A stretch of 64,000 nucleotides of DNA from Flavobacteriales bacterium (lineage in GTDB: Bacteria; Bacteroidota; Bacteroidia; Flavobacteriales_F; PHOS-HE28): contig JAHBUK010000007.1 of assembly GCA_019638115.1 (NCBI GenBank), positions 1-64,000 on the forward strand, in the 5' to 3' direction. The notes under the pieces were generated by a model. It had not been told where the DNA came from. It searched no databases and saw nothing but the letters and a program-made list of their open reading frames with translations. Below, one piece after another: positions 34,668 through 42,550 of the stretch. Within the stretch, counting starts at the first letter, position 1. Each line of letters starts with the position of its first letter. The position numbers and the translations under genes are program-made.

Positions 34668-34854
34668 GGTGAATTGCGGGCTGAGGCGAAGCTAGGCTTG
34701 CGACTCCTGTGATCGTCCTGTTCAGCCCCACCGAAGCAGAGTTCCTGGAAGGGCTGCAGAAATTCTGCGCTGGGCAGTGTGGTCTCTCCGCTTTAAGCGC
34801 TCACACGCAATGCGGTGAACAACTCAAGCAATTTAGCACCAAATGTTTTGCGAC
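34668..34854. other. Junction spacer before the Argonaute operon
   Basis: About 190 bases without a gene, running from the methyltransferase fragment to the end of the nucleotidyltransferase gene. Base composition changes from GC-rich to AT-richer within it, consistent with the border of a transferred segment. Confidence 0.45.
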
Positions 34855-35634
34855 TCAAGTCCACAACAGTGACACCTCGTCGTGAGGCCGAGACTTTGTG
34901 AAAGCCTGAATGTACTCCTCCAGCACGAGTCGAGTCAGCAGGTCCGCGTACTTGGGGTACTTCTCAACGCCTGAGAGTAGATAGGCAAGGGTATCATCGC
35001 GCTCGAGATGGAAGCTATGGAGCTGTCGACTGATGTACTCTGTCAAGTAGTCAGAAAAACTAAAGCGGTGCTTTCTGCTCAAGTAAAAGGCCCTGAGCAC
35101 ATTGGCCAGCCGGTTGGGGTTTGAATAGGCATACTTGTGGCTATGGCGAATGATGTCCAGTTCCGAGCTGTCGATACACTTGTTGAAGTAGGAGCACTCA
35201 AGTATGTTCGACTTAGCCGCAAATACTAGCCCGTCGTAGTTTAGGAAGTTGCCCTTGGCAATTTCCTTCGTCAGCGCATTCTTGGTCCTCACAACTCGCT
35301 CTCTGTTCGCCCAATTCTGACTAAGGCTCCACAAATCGACCTCAATGGTTGATAACTTGAATTTCAGCCCCCCAAGGCGGTTCTTTGAATATGGACCTAT
35401 GCGTTCAGCCATGTGTAGGCAGTCCTCCGGGAATGGATCGCTCAAGATGAAATCCAGATCGCGTGGGCTAGAGCCACTGTGCACGTCGCGGATAGCACCT
35501 CCGACCAAGTATAGCTCTTTAGAGAAGCCGAGCAAATTGATCAATGCCACCGCATCTTCTCCAATACGTGTAGGGTCAGCGAGCAAGTCAGAAATGCTCG
35601 CCTTCAAAACCCACTTATCATCAATCCTGAGCAT
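34855..35634 (-). CDS. Pol-beta-superfamily nucleotidyltransferase (CCA/poly(A) polymerase head type)
   Basis: A 259-residue protein. The head-domain signature is LYLVGGAIRDVHSG (residues 41-54) followed by PRDLDFILSD with Asp59 and Asp61 as metal ligands, and the third carboxylate Asp100 in STIEVDLWSL. This is the layout of class II tRNA CCA-adding enzymes and poly(A) polymerases. A helical region follows (NRLANVLRAFYLSRKHRFSF) that could bind RNA. It is too short for a complete CCA enzyme. It is the last gene of the SPARTA-containing operon, starting 3 bases after the dGTPase stop (stop 35638, start 35634), so it is co-translated with it. Function in immunity is inference: nucleotide addition to a tRNA or other RNA, or synthesis of a signal. 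Confidence 0.82.
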   Translation of the reverse strand: MLRIDDKWVLKASISDLLADPTRIGEDAVALINLLGFSKELYLVGGAIRDVHSGSSPRDLDFILSDPFPEDCLHMAERIGPYSKNRLGGLKFKLSTIEVDLWSLSQNWANRERVVRTKNALTKEIAKGNFLNYDGLVFAAKSNILECSYFNKCIDSSELDIIRHSHKYAYSNPNRLANVLRAFYLSRKHRFSFSDYLTEYISRQLHSFHLERDDTLAYLLSGVEKYPKYADLLTRLVLEEYIQAFTKSRPHDEVSLLWT

Positions 35635-35637
35635 CGA

Positions 35638-37005
35638 CTACACTGTCTTTATGCCGCGAAGACGTTGATAGAGGTCGAGTGCGTAAGTGTCAGTCATTCC
35701 ACTGACAAAGTCGGTGACAAGCTGTAACTTCCGATAGGTGTCGTTGGGGTAATTCTTGTAGTTCTCAAAGAGGTGACGATAGCTGGATGAGATTGTGCGG
35801 TAGAGTCGACCTTCTCGCGACTTGCTATCTGGACAAAAGTCTTTGGTCAGGCTAGCAGGAACATATTCCTCCAATAGCCCCGTAATCACATTCCAGCCGG
35901 CCAGTTCAATGTTGATGATTCTACGATGCTTCAGCACTCGTATGAGTACTTCATCAAGCGCCGCTTTGAGCTCACAATGTTCACAGCGGGCTAGCAACTC
36001 ATCTTGGTACTTGCCATCCATGATCTCTTCATAAGAGTCCATGAACTCCTTAATCACTGATTCTATCAGGAAGCGCTGTATGAGGATACGGAATCGCTGC
36101 ACAGCGACGTCGTCCACGTCCAGTTCTTTTCCCTTCAATGCGGAGAGATATCGTTTGGAGTCTTCAAGCAGCTTTGAATGGGCGCCTTTGAGTGATGTCG
36201 TAAGGATGTCGAGGACAGTTTGGTAGGAGAGTACTCCGAGTTTGATGCCATCTTCTATGTCGGCACATGAGTAGGCGATATCATCGGCTGCTTCCAGGAG
36301 GAATGTGGCTGGATGTCGGCTATAGTTCAGTCCAAGTTCTGTCGTCATGGACTTGAAGTCCGCTGTCTCACTACTGAAGAAGCCAAACTTCTTTAGTCTA
36401 ATGTCCTTCGTCTTCTTCCCCAGATTGCCATCCACTGAAGAGCAGGGATACTTAACGATAACGTGAAGAGTCGGATATGACAGATTGTACCCATGTTCGT
36501 CGACGAGAAAATATAGCTTTCGAAGGATGCGGAGCGTTTGCACGTTTCCATCAAAATTGACGAAGTCGCTCTGTTCCTGCGGAGACAATCCGTGAGTGTT
36601 ATGCTCAAAAAACTTTGTGAAATAGGCCTGAATTGCCTTCTCTCCAAAGTGTCCGAAAGGAGGATTGCCTAAGTCATGAATTAGTCCAGCCGTGCTCAAG
36701 AGGGAACTAATGTGTCCCCTTAGATCAGGTGCGAGCTTGTTCTTCTCGACTAGTTGTGCTTCTATACTCTTACCCAAGGAGCGTGCGATTGATGAAACCT
36801 CCAATGAGTGCGTCAGTCGCGTCCGAACAAAGTCGCTCTTCTCGAGGGGGAAGACCTGAGTCTTGTCTTGGAGTCGTCGAATAGGGGCACTGCTAATCAA
36901 CCGCGAATAGTCGTTCTCGAATGGATCTCGACCGTCATTTGGGCTTGAGGAACTCTTATCGCGAAAGCGCTTGTCCTTTAGGTAAACAGACCAACGGTTG
37001 TCCAT
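35638..37005 (-). CDS. dGTPase-like HD-domain triphosphohydrolase
   Basis: A 455-residue deoxynucleotide triphosphohydrolase of the Dgt/SAMHD1 type. Metal-binding residues of the HD domain are visible: His66 in RTRLTHSLEV, His110-Asp111 in LIHDLGNPPFGHFGEKAI, and Asp241/Asp242 in LLEAADDIAYSCADIEDG. The motif NFDGNVQTLRILRKL is the dGTPase substrate-pocket signature. Such enzymes hydrolyse dGTP to deoxyguanosine and triphosphate, and stand-alone versions protect bacteria from phage by emptying the dNTP pool. Here it is the third gene of a four-gene operon, starting 3 bases after the Argonaute stop (37009). Lower GC than the chromosome around it. Confidence 0.92.
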   Translation of the reverse strand: MDNRWSVYLKDKRFRDKSSSSPNDGRDPFENDYSRLISSAPIRRLQDKTQVFPLEKSDFVRTRLTHSLEVSSIARSLGKSIEAQLVEKNKLAPDLRGHISSLLSTAGLIHDLGNPPFGHFGEKAIQAYFTKFFEHNTHGLSPQEQSDFVNFDGNVQTLRILRKLYFLVDEHGYNLSYPTLHVIVKYPCSSVDGNLGKKTKDIRLKKFGFFSSETADFKSMTTELGLNYSRHPATFLLEAADDIAYSCADIEDGIKLGVLSYQTVLDILTTSLKGAHSKLLEDSKRYLSALKGKELDVDDVAVQRFRILIQRFLIESVIKEFMDSYEEIMDGKYQDELLARCEHCELKAALDEVLIRVLKHRRIINIELAGWNVITGLLEEYVPASLTKDFCPDSKSREGRLYRTISSSYRHLFENYKNYPNDTYRKLQLVTDFVSGMTDTYALDLYQRLRGIKTV

Positions 37006-37008
37006 GGG

Positions 37009-38565
37009 TTAAATGTAGTAAGCGAAACGTCTTTGTTGTGTTTGCCAGCGGTCTATGGCCGTGAGGATGTCGCCAATGGCATCCGAGAACCGTAAGGTCA
37101 CAGGCACCCCGTCACCATATAGACACGCGTTGTAGTTGAGCTTTGTAAGGGAGAGAACATCCCGGAGAACGACTCTTATATCCGCTTCACCACGTACAAT
37201 CGATATGTGCAGACAATTGGGGATCTCTAGACTTGTTGCTGTGTTCAATCGAGGAATGAACCCCCTCGTGACAAGGTATGCCTCAGTATGGGAGAGAGTG
37301 ACGCTCATTCCGCGCATGGCTCCATAGTTGGCTGGTTGATCACCAGGGTAGCGGAAGAGCTTTAGTTGAGGAGAGTCCCGAATGGTAACGCCGACGAGGG
37401 TCGTTGTCGATGAAACCTCTTGCACCGCGCGTTGAAAGCCTGCCCATTCCTCGTCGGAGAACACAGCCCGCCCGTGGATGAATAACTCCTTGGGATATCT
37501 CCCAATTCTTGTGTGATAGTCAGAAAGCGCCATCGCCATCAACTGATATGCAGACGGCTCATCAATATGGAACTCCTTTGTGTTCTTTGATTGCCATGGA
37601 CCAATATTCCCTCGGAAGATTGCCCCATCACCGTCACTAAGGAACATCTGAGCGGCGCAGCAAACGCTGCCTCCCGAAGGATTGTGACTGACTGTCTTGA
37701 ATACCAAGCCGACGTAACACACATCATCTCGCATAGCATCCAACTTCCAAGGCAGATAGCCAAGTTTGTAGTACAACGTGGTAGACTGTGTCCATGCCAG
37801 GTGCGCCTTCATATTCTCGTCTAGTGGCGCATTCCGGTATTTGTCCTTGAACACTAACGTTGAGTCCAGTGTGATTTGAACTGGCGCACTCACCTTGCTT
37901 TGGATGAGTTTCGCCTTCAGTAGATGGTGAAAGTCCGTGGAGGAATCCATAAGTGCACTCACTTCCTTTGAATAGTGCTGTTGGTCAGGGAAGACCAGTT
38001 CACCTTGTCCATGACGCAGACGTTCAATGAAGGCTCTCGTACCTCTTCCTAAGTCTTGCCCGGACGAATTTGGCCTGCATTTGAAGTAGACCGAACGGGG
38101 GAGAACAATGAACCAAATGTCCGGTTGCGAATCCTCGGTGTTTTGTGCGTCAAGAATTTCTTTTAGGTAGAGTTCGGCGAGCTTGACGGACCGCATCTGC
38201 TTTGAACGCTGACCGAGTATGGCGTCAACTTCGGTTTGAGAGATAACCCTTGAAAGCACAGGAATCGAAGGCCAACGAATTCCGAAGACTGCTTCAAATC
38301 CGGGAAAGCTTGGACGGGCTATGTCATCTGATTTGCGCTTGCCATAGACTGTCTTGAACGACAGAATCGGCCTATTGATTTCCTTAATGAATGACCGATA
38401 AGCCTCATGTCCGCCCGGCGTGGCAATAACACCAGCACGCACTTGGGCGGGTGCGGCTTTACTGTGCGGGCCAAATAGCACCAGACCATCCCTTGGGTCT
38501 AACGCCTTTTGTCCTCCTCCAAAGGAGAGGAAGGGTTCAGGTATGTGATGCAGCTCGAGCTTCAT
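37009..38565 (-). CDS. Short prokaryotic Argonaute (MID-PIWI, catalytically inactive type)
   Basis: A 518-residue protein with the organisation of short Argonautes. The N-terminus (PEPFLSFGGGQKALDPRDGL) is typical, the MID region lies around residues 110-250, and the PIWI domain follows (YVGLVFKTVSHNPSGGSVCC; GRYPKELFIHGRAVFSDEEW; LKLFRYPGDQPANYGAMRG; LTKLNYNACLYGDGVPVTLR). The strand that carries the first catalytic Asp in slicing Argonautes reads CYVGLVFK, without Asp, so it should bind guide and target but not cut. Its start overlaps the end of the TIR-APAZ gene by 29 bases. With that gene it forms a SPARTA complex that senses invader RNA/DNA hybrids and triggers NAD+ depletion. Confidence 0.93.
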   Translation of the reverse strand: MKLELHHIPEPFLSFGGGQKALDPRDGLVLFGPHSKAAPAQVRAGVIATPGGHEAYRSFIKEINRPILSFKTVYGKRKSDDIARPSFPGFEAVFGIRWPSIPVLSRVISQTEVDAILGQRSKQMRSVKLAELYLKEILDAQNTEDSQPDIWFIVLPRSVYFKCRPNSSGQDLGRGTRAFIERLRHGQGELVFPDQQHYSKEVSALMDSSTDFHHLLKAKLIQSKVSAPVQITLDSTLVFKDKYRNAPLDENMKAHLAWTQSTTLYYKLGYLPWKLDAMRDDVCYVGLVFKTVSHNPSGGSVCCAAQMFLSDGDGAIFRGNIGPWQSKNTKEFHIDEPSAYQLMAMALSDYHTRIGRYPKELFIHGRAVFSDEEWAGFQRAVQEVSSTTTLVGVTIRDSPQLKLFRYPGDQPANYGAMRGMSVTLSHTEAYLVTRGFIPRLNTATSLEIPNCLHISIVRGEADIRVVLRDVLSLTKLNYNACLYGDGVPVTLRFSDAIGDILTAIDRWQTQQRRFAYYI

Positions 38566-39838
38566 TTTGGGGCTCCTTGTACCCTACATCCGAAAGTGCC
38601 GCAATCGGGAGAACATCAATATCTAAGCTCTGTCCCGGAGCTACCGGTATCCGAATCATTGCTTCGTCATTACTGCCCGATATCTTGTACATCATCGCAA
38701 TCAGCATCTCCAGCCACTTCCTATTGAACCACGAACTTGGAACTGAGCGCCGCAAGGTAGCCTGTTGCTCTTTTGGTATCTGCCTGCCTTGGCTGTCAGT
38801 AAAGACGAGGTGATAGCCAATTCGGACATGGGGCGATGGAAAGAGTATTGCGTTGTGACTGATGGCGAAGTGCCAAGTGAAGCCAGATGTCCTGCCGAGC
38901 AACGAGCGGCGTGAGGAAGAGATGAGCCGAAGGTCAACGGGCTTGAAGTTCTCCCTCGTGTATGGGTAGAAGTAGATTGACTTCCTGCTTGCATACTCAA
39001 TTCGAGACAAGCGCTGTTGCAGAAGATGGCGGTGAATCGTTTTGTTAATAAGCTTGACCAGCTTCTTTGCGGGATCGATGAGTTCAAATAAGGGGTCAAG
39101 TGCGATTGTCGCGCTTTGTCGAAACTCGTCCCATGTAAACTCACGCGTGCTTCGAATTTCCACCTCCGGCCCGAGCGCGCTTGCCGAAGCAAACGAGATG
39201 ACATACGGACCTTCTTCGATGTACGTGAATGGCTGAGTTCTTAACCCTGTCTTGTCAGTTTCGGTGATGCGATGTGCGTACACCGTCGCTGGTGCATGGA
39301 GAGGAAACCAATTGGTGTAGTGGAGTTCAGGCTGAGTCGTTTCAATGTCTCCGGCGGTATGTGCTTTGTGCCAAAAAATGGCTGCCTGCTCAGGTTGGCC
39401 AGAGGTCTTTGGTGTGCCCTGATCTGAGAGTGCGAGCAGGAGCTCGTTGATTCCAGTGGCCCAGTTGTTTGAGAAGTCAATCGCCAGTCGCCCCCGAAGC
39501 CCGGTAGGAAAGTCAGCGTACGAACTGTTGTCCAGACGCAATGGAACAATAAAGGGATCCAGATTCTTGATTGTGCGTGCTGCCAAAAGTTCATTCATGA
39601 CCCCTGTGTCATTCGAGCGAACCTTCGCGAGGTAATTTGATGAAACAACGGCCAGGAACTTAATAGCCCTATTCAGGATAATGTCTTCGTACTCCCGATC
39701 GAAGTACTCTCCCGGCTTTATGCTCTTAACGTCTACCCAAGGTGAATAGCCCAGTACCTGAAGTTTGCTAGCAAGCCAAGACGCGAAGTAGTTGTCTTCT
39801 GGATTCGCGTGGCTTATGAAAATGACATCTCTCATCAT
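38537..39838 (-). CDS. TIR-APAZ protein (SPARTA NADase subunit)
   Basis: A 433-residue protein, first gene of the operon. Residues 1-135 are a TIR domain: RDVIFISHANPEDNYFASWL, YSPWVDVKSIKPGEYFDREY, and the catalytic Glu83 in GVMNELLAARTI (numbering from the first Met). The rest is an APAZ domain (analogue of PAZ), rich in strands, which docks on a short Argonaute (for example PATVYAHRITETDKTGLRTQ; WHFAISHNAILFPSPHVRIG). In SPARTA systems, target recognition makes four TIR-APAZ/Argonaute pairs assemble and hydrolyse NAD+, killing or arresting the infected cell. ATG at 39838 or 39835. No exact -7 box was found; CAGATTTG lies about 27 bases upstream. Confidence 0.93.
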   Translation of the reverse strand: MMRDVIFISHANPEDNYFASWLASKLQVLGYSPWVDVKSIKPGEYFDREYEDIILNRAIKFLAVVSSNYLAKVRSNDTGVMNELLAARTIKNLDPFIVPLRLDNSSYADFPTGLRGRLAIDFSNNWATGINELLLALSDQGTPKTSGQPEQAAIFWHKAHTAGDIETTQPELHYTNWFPLHAPATVYAHRITETDKTGLRTQPFTYIEEGPYVISFASASALGPEVEIRSTREFTWDEFRQSATIALDPLFELIDPAKKLVKLINKTIHRHLLQQRLSRIEYASRKSIYFYPYTRENFKPVDLRLISSSRRSLLGRTSGFTWHFAISHNAILFPSPHVRIGYHLVFTDSQGRQIPKEQQATLRRSVPSSWFNRKWLEMLIAMMYKISGSNDEAMIRIPVAPGQSLDIDVLPIAALSDVGYKEPQNEARAASHT

Positions 39839-40163
39839 CAGAGTCAGGTGGTGGCGCAGGCCTTCAAATCTGAAACACTCTCACGCAGAACTCCCGTACT
39901 TTCTATGCCTGCTGCCTTACAGTATTGCCAAGCGCATTTCTGATACGCATTCGTGTTGTCCGTCAGTTTATCCGTCAAGTGCTTCTGCTCCAATGTAACC
40001 TCAAATGCATCACGCGTGAGCGATTGCAGCGGAAAGCCCACAGCCGCCTGAGCCCCGGCTTGAGGCCGGGGGAAGGCGGCGAGGACTTGCAGCGGAAAGC
40101 GCGCCCCCGCCTGCATTTGAGGCGGGGGCACGCCCAAACCATCCCGATGCTGCACGCTCCCCA
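39839..40163. other. Intergenic region between SPARTA operon and paaZ
   Basis: About 325 bases. The half next to the operon is AT-richer and should hold its promoter. The half next to paaZ holds two copies of a 63-base unit with strong hairpins (listed separately). An open frame on the minus strand runs through it but shows no known motif and no good start. Confidence 0.5.
40024..40129. terminator. Two repeated hairpin units downstream of paaZ
   Basis: The word ttgcagcggaaagc occurs at 40024-40037 and 40087-40100, each followed by a strong hairpin. The first hairpin spans 40043-40080 (gccgcct/aggcggc outside, ccccggc/gccgggg inside, loop ttga). The second pairs 40103-40112 with 40120-40129 (gcccccgcct/aggcgggggc). 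They lie just after the paaZ stop and probably terminate paaZ transcription. The repeat with different stem sequences resembles a REP family. Confidence 0.65.
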
Positions 40164-42233
40164 TCATCCGTTCTGGTCGAGCTTCTTCACCATCGTCAAG
40201 ATCGTCGCCAGCGCCACGGTCTCCCCCGTTTCATCCACAACATCCACCAACCACTTCACAATACCCCGCGCCACATCCGCGCCCTTGGGTGAGTCGGCGG
40301 TCTTCGGCCGCTTCTCTTGATCGAGCTTCTCCCGACACGTGAACTTGACCTGTATCGTTGACCCAGGATAGACCGGTTTCAGGAACCGGCACTCCTCGAT
40401 GCCGTAGTTGAGGAGCACAGGCCCCTTCGGCGGATCCACGAAGAGGCCAGCCGCCCGCGAGAGGATGAAGTAGCCGTGCGCCACGCGGCCGGTGAAGGGG
40501 GTGCCATCGAGGCTGTTGGCGTCCATGTGCGCGTAGAAGCGGTCGCCGCTGAGGGCCGCGAAGTCCTCGATGTTCTGCAGCGTAACCAGGTGTTTCTCGC
40601 TGAGCAGCGTGTCGCCGATGTTCAGCTCTTCGAAGTGCAGGCGGAAGGGGTGCTTCTCGCTGATAAGATAGCGCGAGCCCTGCTGGTACTGCTGGGTGAG
40701 TGCGGTGATGGTGGTGGGGCTGCCCTGGATGGCGGTGCGTTGCAGGTAGTGGAGCACGCCGCGCTTGCCGCCCATCTCCTCGCCGCCGCCCGCGCGACCG
40801 GGACCGCCGTGTACCAGCGTGGCCAGCGGACTGCCGTGGCCGGTGTTCTCCTTGGCCATGTCGCGGTTGAGCACCAGCATGCGGCCGTGGTGGCTGGCGG
40901 CGCCCCACACGAACTGCTGCGCGTAGGCATCGTTGTACGTGGCGATGGTGGCCACCAGCGAGCCCTTGCCGAGCTTGGTGAGGGCCACGGCTTCGTCGAG
41001 GTCGGTGTAAGGCATCAGCGTGCTCACCGGACCGAAGGCCTCCACGTTGTGGCTCACCTGGTTCTTCCAGGGATCGGAGTTGAGGAGCAGGATGGGGCTC
41101 ATGAAAGCGCCCTTGGCCGCATCGGCCCCGGTGACGTTGACGCTGTCGGGGTCGCCGTACACCACCTGCGAGCCTTTGAGCAGCTCGGCGAGGGCGCGCT
41201 TCACCTCCTCGCGTTGCGCGGCGCCGGCCAGGGCGCCCATCCGTACGCCCTCGGTGCGCGGGTCGCCGATCACGGTGCTGCCCAGGCGCTTGCCGATGGC
41301 GATCTGCACATCCTCCAGCACGTTGGCGGGCACCAGGATGCGGCGCGCGCCGGTGCAGCGCTGTCCGCACTTCAGCGTCATCTCCTTGCCCACTTCCTTG
41401 ATGAAGAGGTCGAACTCCTCGGTGCCCGGCACGGCGTCGGGGCCGAGCACGATGGCGTTGAGGCTGTCGGCCTCCATGTTGAAGGGCACGCTCTCGTCGA
41501 TGATGCGGTCGTGGCGTTTCAGCATGCGGCCCGTGCTGGCGCTGCCGGTGAAGGTGACGACGTCCTGGCTCATCACATGGTCCAGCAGGTCGCCCGCGCT
41601 GCCCACGATCAGCTGGATGGCGCCTTCGGGCACGATGCCGCTGGCGACGATGTCCTTCACCATGGCCTCAGTGAGGTAGCTGGTCACAGTGGCGGGCTTC
41701 ACCACGGCGGGCACACCGGCCATCCAGTTCACGGCCACCTTCTCCAGCATGCCCCAGATGGGGAAGTTGAAGGCGTTGATGTGTACGGCCACGCCCTCCT
41801 TGGGCACCATGATGTGGTGGCCGATGAAGGTGCCCTGCTTGCTGGTCTTGATGGCCTCGCCGTCCACGTAGAAGGGCATGTTGCCCAGGGTGCGGCGCAA
41901 GCTGGCGTTGGCGAAGAGGTTGCCGATGCCGCCTTCGATGTCCACCCAGCTATCGGCCTTGGTGGCGCCGGTCTTGTAGCTGATCTGGTAGTACTTGTCC
42001 TTGCGCTCCATCAGGTAGAGGGCGAGGGCCTTGAGCATCCGCCCGCGCTCGGGGAAGGTCATCTTGCGCAGGGGAGGGCCGCCGACGGTGCGGGCGTAGT
42101 GGAGCATGGCGGCGAAGTCGAGGCCGCCGGAGGAAGTGGTGGCTATGAGCTCGCCGGTGGAGGCGTCGAGGAGTTCGGCTTGTTTTCCTGAACCGGCGAC
42201 CCATTGGCCGGCGATGTAGTTCTGTAACTGCAT
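40164..42233 (-). CDS. paaZ: Phenylacetate degradation bifunctional protein PaaZ (oxepin-CoA hydrolase / aldehyde dehydrogenase)
   Basis: A 689-residue fusion. The N-terminal aldehyde dehydrogenase (about residues 1-520) shows NFPIWGMLEKV, PAVVKPATVTSYLTEAMV, TFTGSASTGRML, the active-site Glu region FNMEADSLNA and the catalytic Cys in LKCGQRCTGARR. The C-terminal MaoC-like hot-dog hydratase (about 535-689) has DFAALSGDRFYAHMDANSLD and RVAHGYFILSRAAGLFV. PaaZ opens the oxepin-CoA ring and oxidises the resulting aldehyde. No other paa gene is nearby, so it may serve another CoA-thioester route. TACCTTCG ends 4 bases before the ATG. Its 5' end is repeated twice upstream. Confidence 0.95.
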   Translation of the reverse strand: MQLQNYIAGQWVAGSGKQAELLDASTGELIATTSSGGLDFAAMLHYARTVGGPPLRKMTFPERGRMLKALALYLMERKDKYYQISYKTGATKADSWVDIEGGIGNLFANASLRRTLGNMPFYVDGEAIKTSKQGTFIGHHIMVPKEGVAVHINAFNFPIWGMLEKVAVNWMAGVPAVVKPATVTSYLTEAMVKDIVASGIVPEGAIQLIVGSAGDLLDHVMSQDVVTFTGSASTGRMLKRHDRIIDESVPFNMEADSLNAIVLGPDAVPGTEEFDLFIKEVGKEMTLKCGQRCTGARRILVPANVLEDVQIAIGKRLGSTVIGDPRTEGVRMGALAGAAQREEVKRALAELLKGSQVVYGDPDSVNVTGADAAKGAFMSPILLLNSDPWKNQVSHNVEAFGPVSTLMPYTDLDEAVALTKLGKGSLVATIATYNDAYAQQFVWGAASHHGRMLVLNRDMAKENTGHGSPLATLVHGGPGRAGGGEEMGGKRGVLHYLQRTAIQGSPTTITALTQQYQQGSRYLISEKHPFRLHFEELNIGDTLLSEKHLVTLQNIEDFAALSGDRFYAHMDANSLDGTPFTGRVAHGYFILSRAAGLFVDPPKGPVLLNYGIEECRFLKPVYPGSTIQVKFTCREKLDQEKRPKTADSPKGADVARGIVKWLVDVVDETGETVALATILTMVKKLDQNG

Positions 42234-42237
42234 TGGG

Positions 42238-42245
42238 CGAAGGTA
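42238..42245 (-). promoter_or_regulatory. -7-like box TACCTTCG before paaZ
   Basis: One mismatch from TAnnTTTG, ending 4 bases before the paaZ ATG. The third paaZ-like start (44841) has the related CACATTCG at the same spacing, while the second (43579) has lost it. Confidence 0.5.
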
Positions 42246-42457
42246 AACGGTGGTCGCCAGTGATTACGTTTGATCGAAGCACCTGTAGCGCTTGCCTGCC
42301 GGTAGGCTGGTCGATCCGTGCTGAGCGCAGTCGAAGCGGGGTCGACCTACGGTGCGTAAGTCAAACTGGAATGGGACCAGACGCAGAAGCGCCTTTGGCG
42401 CTAAGAGGGGAATACAGCCGCAGATTTCGCAGATAACGCAGATGAATTCAGAAGTAT

Positions 42458-42550
42458 GGGCGTGCCCCTCGCAAAGCCTCAGGTCGCGCTATCCGCAGTA
42501 GTCCTCGCTCATTCCTCGCTGTGGGCTACTTGCTCCTATCGCTCACGCGG
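42458..42550. repeat. Structured dispersed element, copy B
   Basis: Begins gggcgtgcccctcgc, continues gcgctatccgcagtagtcc and ends ctcctatcgctcacgcgg, sharing its skeleton with copy C at 43689-43789. The middle part can pair (gtagtcc with gggctac). It overlaps the last codons of the membrane gene at 42536, adding a short C-terminal extension to that protein compared with its paralogue. Confidence 0.75.

Noticed and set aside
36998..37020. Internal promoter TACATTTA before the dGTPase ATG
   Set aside because: It fits the box and spacing but consists of the last codons of the Argonaute gene (TAC ATT TAA), so coincidence is likely; noted because it could allow separate expression.
39844..40167. 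Minus-strand open frame upstream of the TIR-APAZ gene
   Set aside because: It runs through two repeated hairpins, has no good start and no motif. A small peptide in its AT-rich half cannot be excluded.
40476..42191. 571-codon open frame on the plus strand
   Set aside because: It is the antisense shadow of paaZ; its His/Gly/Ala-rich translation has no motif, whereas the opposite strand encodes an unmistakable PaaZ.
42420..42450. cgcagatttcgcagataacg words as a mobile element end
   Set aside because: This is a common simple-repeat style in the phylum, with no terminal inverted repeats or target duplication visible.
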